From: an uncultured Collinsella sp.
GTDB taxonomy: Bacteria; Actinomycetota; Coriobacteriia; Coriobacteriales; Coriobacteriaceae
Reading direction: 5' to 3'
DNA: 6,687 nt
NCBI GenBank assembly: GCA_900549275.1
Contig: URNU01000078.1
Span: forward strand, 1-6,687
Each line of letters starts with the position of its first letter. Within the stretch, counting starts at the first letter, position 1. The notes beneath the pieces are model-generated. The model saw nothing but the letters and a program-made list of their open reading frames with translations, had not been told where the DNA came from and searched no databases. Of this stretch, positions 6,091 through 6,687 are shown one piece after another. The translations under genes were made by a program, and so were the position numbers.

Positions 6091-6238
6091 CATGCGAATC
6101 GACGTGCCATGGGGCTTTGGTGTTGCCCGCGTGTCCCGTCCGGCTCTACGCTCCGGGCGTGCGACGTTGCGACGCGGTCGGCCTCGGTCCTTGCGTGCGA
6201 GTTCGCGAGTATGCAACTGTGTATGTAAGGAGCGACAT
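6091..6238 (+). promoter_or_regulatory. ilvE leader region, possible regulatory RNA or leader ORF
   Basis: About 148 bases between the predicted transcription start and the ilvE ATG. CGCTCC (6149-6154) is the exact complement of GGAGCG (6229-6234), which covers part of the ribosome binding site. The same CGCTCC is also part of a local hairpin, ACGC (6148-6151) with GCGT (6157-6160), so two exclusive folds are conceivable. GCGTGCGA occurs twice (6157-6164 and 6193-6200). A 39-codon frame with five Cys runs from ATG 6109 to TAA 6226-6228, its stop overlapping the ribosome binding site, but its own ATG lacks a Shine-Dalgarno. I see no T-box signature. All functional readings are inference. Confidence 0.3.
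6227..6232 (+). promoter_or_regulatory. Ribosome binding site of ilvE
   Basis: AAGGAG lies 6 bases before the ATG at 6239 and sets the start where recognisable aminotransferase homology begins. It outweighs an in-frame ATG at 6092 that has no such site. Confidence 0.88.
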
Positions 6239-6687
6239 ATGACTGTCGAGAAGAAGGATATCGATTGGGGTAGCCTCGGCTTTGGCTACATGAAGACCGA
6301 TTACAGCTACGAGGCTCATTGGAAGGATGGCGAGTGGGACGAGGGTGGCCTGACCACAGACCACACCCTGCACGTCTCCGAGTGCGGCGGCATCTTCCAT
6401 TACTGCCAGGAGGTCTTTGAGGGCCTGAAAGCCTACACCGCCGAGGACGGCAGCATTGTCTGCTTCCGTCCCGACATGAACGCCGAGCGTATGTACAACT
6501 CCGCCCAGCGCCTCGAGATGCCCCCGTTCCCCAAGGACAAGTTCGTTGAGGCCGTCAAGCAGGTCGTTTCTGCCAACGCCGCTTGGGTTCCGCCTTTCGG
6601 CTCCGGTGCGACCCTGTACGTGCGTCCGTTTATGATCGGCTCCGGTGACGTGATCGGCGTGGCTCCCGCTCCTGAGTACACGTTCCG
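6239..6687 (+). CDS. ilvE: Branched-chain amino acid aminotransferase, 3'-truncated by window end
   Basis: PLP-dependent fold-type IV (class IV) aminotransferase. It interconverts leucine, isoleucine and valine with their 2-oxo acids, using glutamate/2-oxoglutarate, in the cytoplasm. The first 149 codons are present with no stop and run off the window. Recognisable family stretches are DWGSLGFGYMKTDY (residues 9-22), HYCQEVFEGLKAY (54-66), FRPDMNAERM (about 76-85) and GSGATLYVRPFMIGSGD (about 121-137). This pattern is typical of the long bacterial BCAT subgroup of about 340-370 residues. The catalytic PLP-binding lysine lies in the missing C-terminal part, so activity cannot be judged. The start is ATG 6239, with AAGGAG 6 bases upstream. 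It follows an independent promoter and a long leader, which leaves room for control by amino acid supply, though no specific element is identified. Confidence 0.93.
   Translation, partial: MTVEKKDIDWGSLGFGYMKTDYSYEAHWKDGEWDEGGLTTDHTLHVSECGGIFHYCQEVFEGLKAYTAEDGSIVCFRPDMNAERMYNSAQRLEMPPFPKDKFVEAVKQVVSANAAWVPPFGSGATLYVRPFMIGSGDVIGVAPAPEYTF

Noticed and set aside
6091..6238. T-box riboswitch controlling ilvE
   Set aside because: No T-box core sequence or anti-terminator with a T tract was found, and the leader is shorter than usual for that class.
6024..6242. 72-codon plus-strand frame whose TGA overlaps the ilvE ATG
   Set aside because: The 4-base overlap looked like coupling, but the frame starts without a Shine-Dalgarno, spans the predicted promoter and -10 box, and encodes nothing recognisable.
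1..6687. CRISPR array, tRNA, rRNA, insertion sequence or phage genes
   Set aside because: Read-through on both strands showed no regularly spaced repeats, tRNA cloverleaf, rRNA signature, transposase or integrase.

Overview
The window looks like one end of a contig from a GC-rich, Gram-positive-type gut bacterium of the Coriobacteriia, most likely Collinsella or a close relative. That placement rests on overall protein style and codon use recognised by eye (GC-rich third positions, strong GGAGG-type ribosome binding sites, a short Gram-positive type CysE); no database search was possible. Bases 1-50 are not genomic. They read as an Illumina P7/TruSeq read-2 adapter with an 8-base index, so genomic sequence starts at about base 51 and the first gene has lost its 5' end.

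Layout. (1) Bases 51-4259, plus strand: a tight three-gene operon with a 5'-truncated MarR-family regulator and two ABC half-transporters that together look like a heterodimeric multidrug-type exporter. The regulator overlaps the first transporter gene by 13 bases, and the two transporter genes are 1 base apart with a near-perfect Shine-Dalgarno between them. The nucleotide-binding sites are asymmetric in the complementary way expected of a heterodimer. The second subunit has an unusual charged N-terminal extension of about 80 residues. (2) Bases 4260-4372: a REP-like palindromic element directly after the operon's stop codon, then a strong hairpin that probably terminates transcription from both sides. 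(3) Bases 4373-5077, minus strand: cysE, serine O-acetyltransferase, the committed step of cysteine synthesis. (4) Bases 5078-5300: a divergent promoter region with -10-like boxes on each strand. (5) Bases 5301-5939, plus strand: a DedA-family membrane protein, followed by a good intrinsic terminator. (6) Bases 6012-6238: an AT-rich promoter segment and a leader of about 148 bases. (7) Bases 6239-6687, plus strand: the N-terminal half of a branched-chain aminotransferase (ilvE), cut by the window end.

How the genes fit together. The MarR gene and the exporter form a regulator-pump unit that is probably autoregulated and ligand-responsive, but the operator is lost beyond the contig end. cysE, the DedA gene and ilvE are separate housekeeping transcription units, judged by their orientations, promoters and terminators. 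I see no mobile element, CRISPR array, tRNA or rRNA, and no convincing undescribed system. The points most worth a second look are the adapter at the contig end, the N-terminal extension of the second ABC subunit, and the ilvE leader, where a -10 box lies 7 bases before an in-frame ATG.
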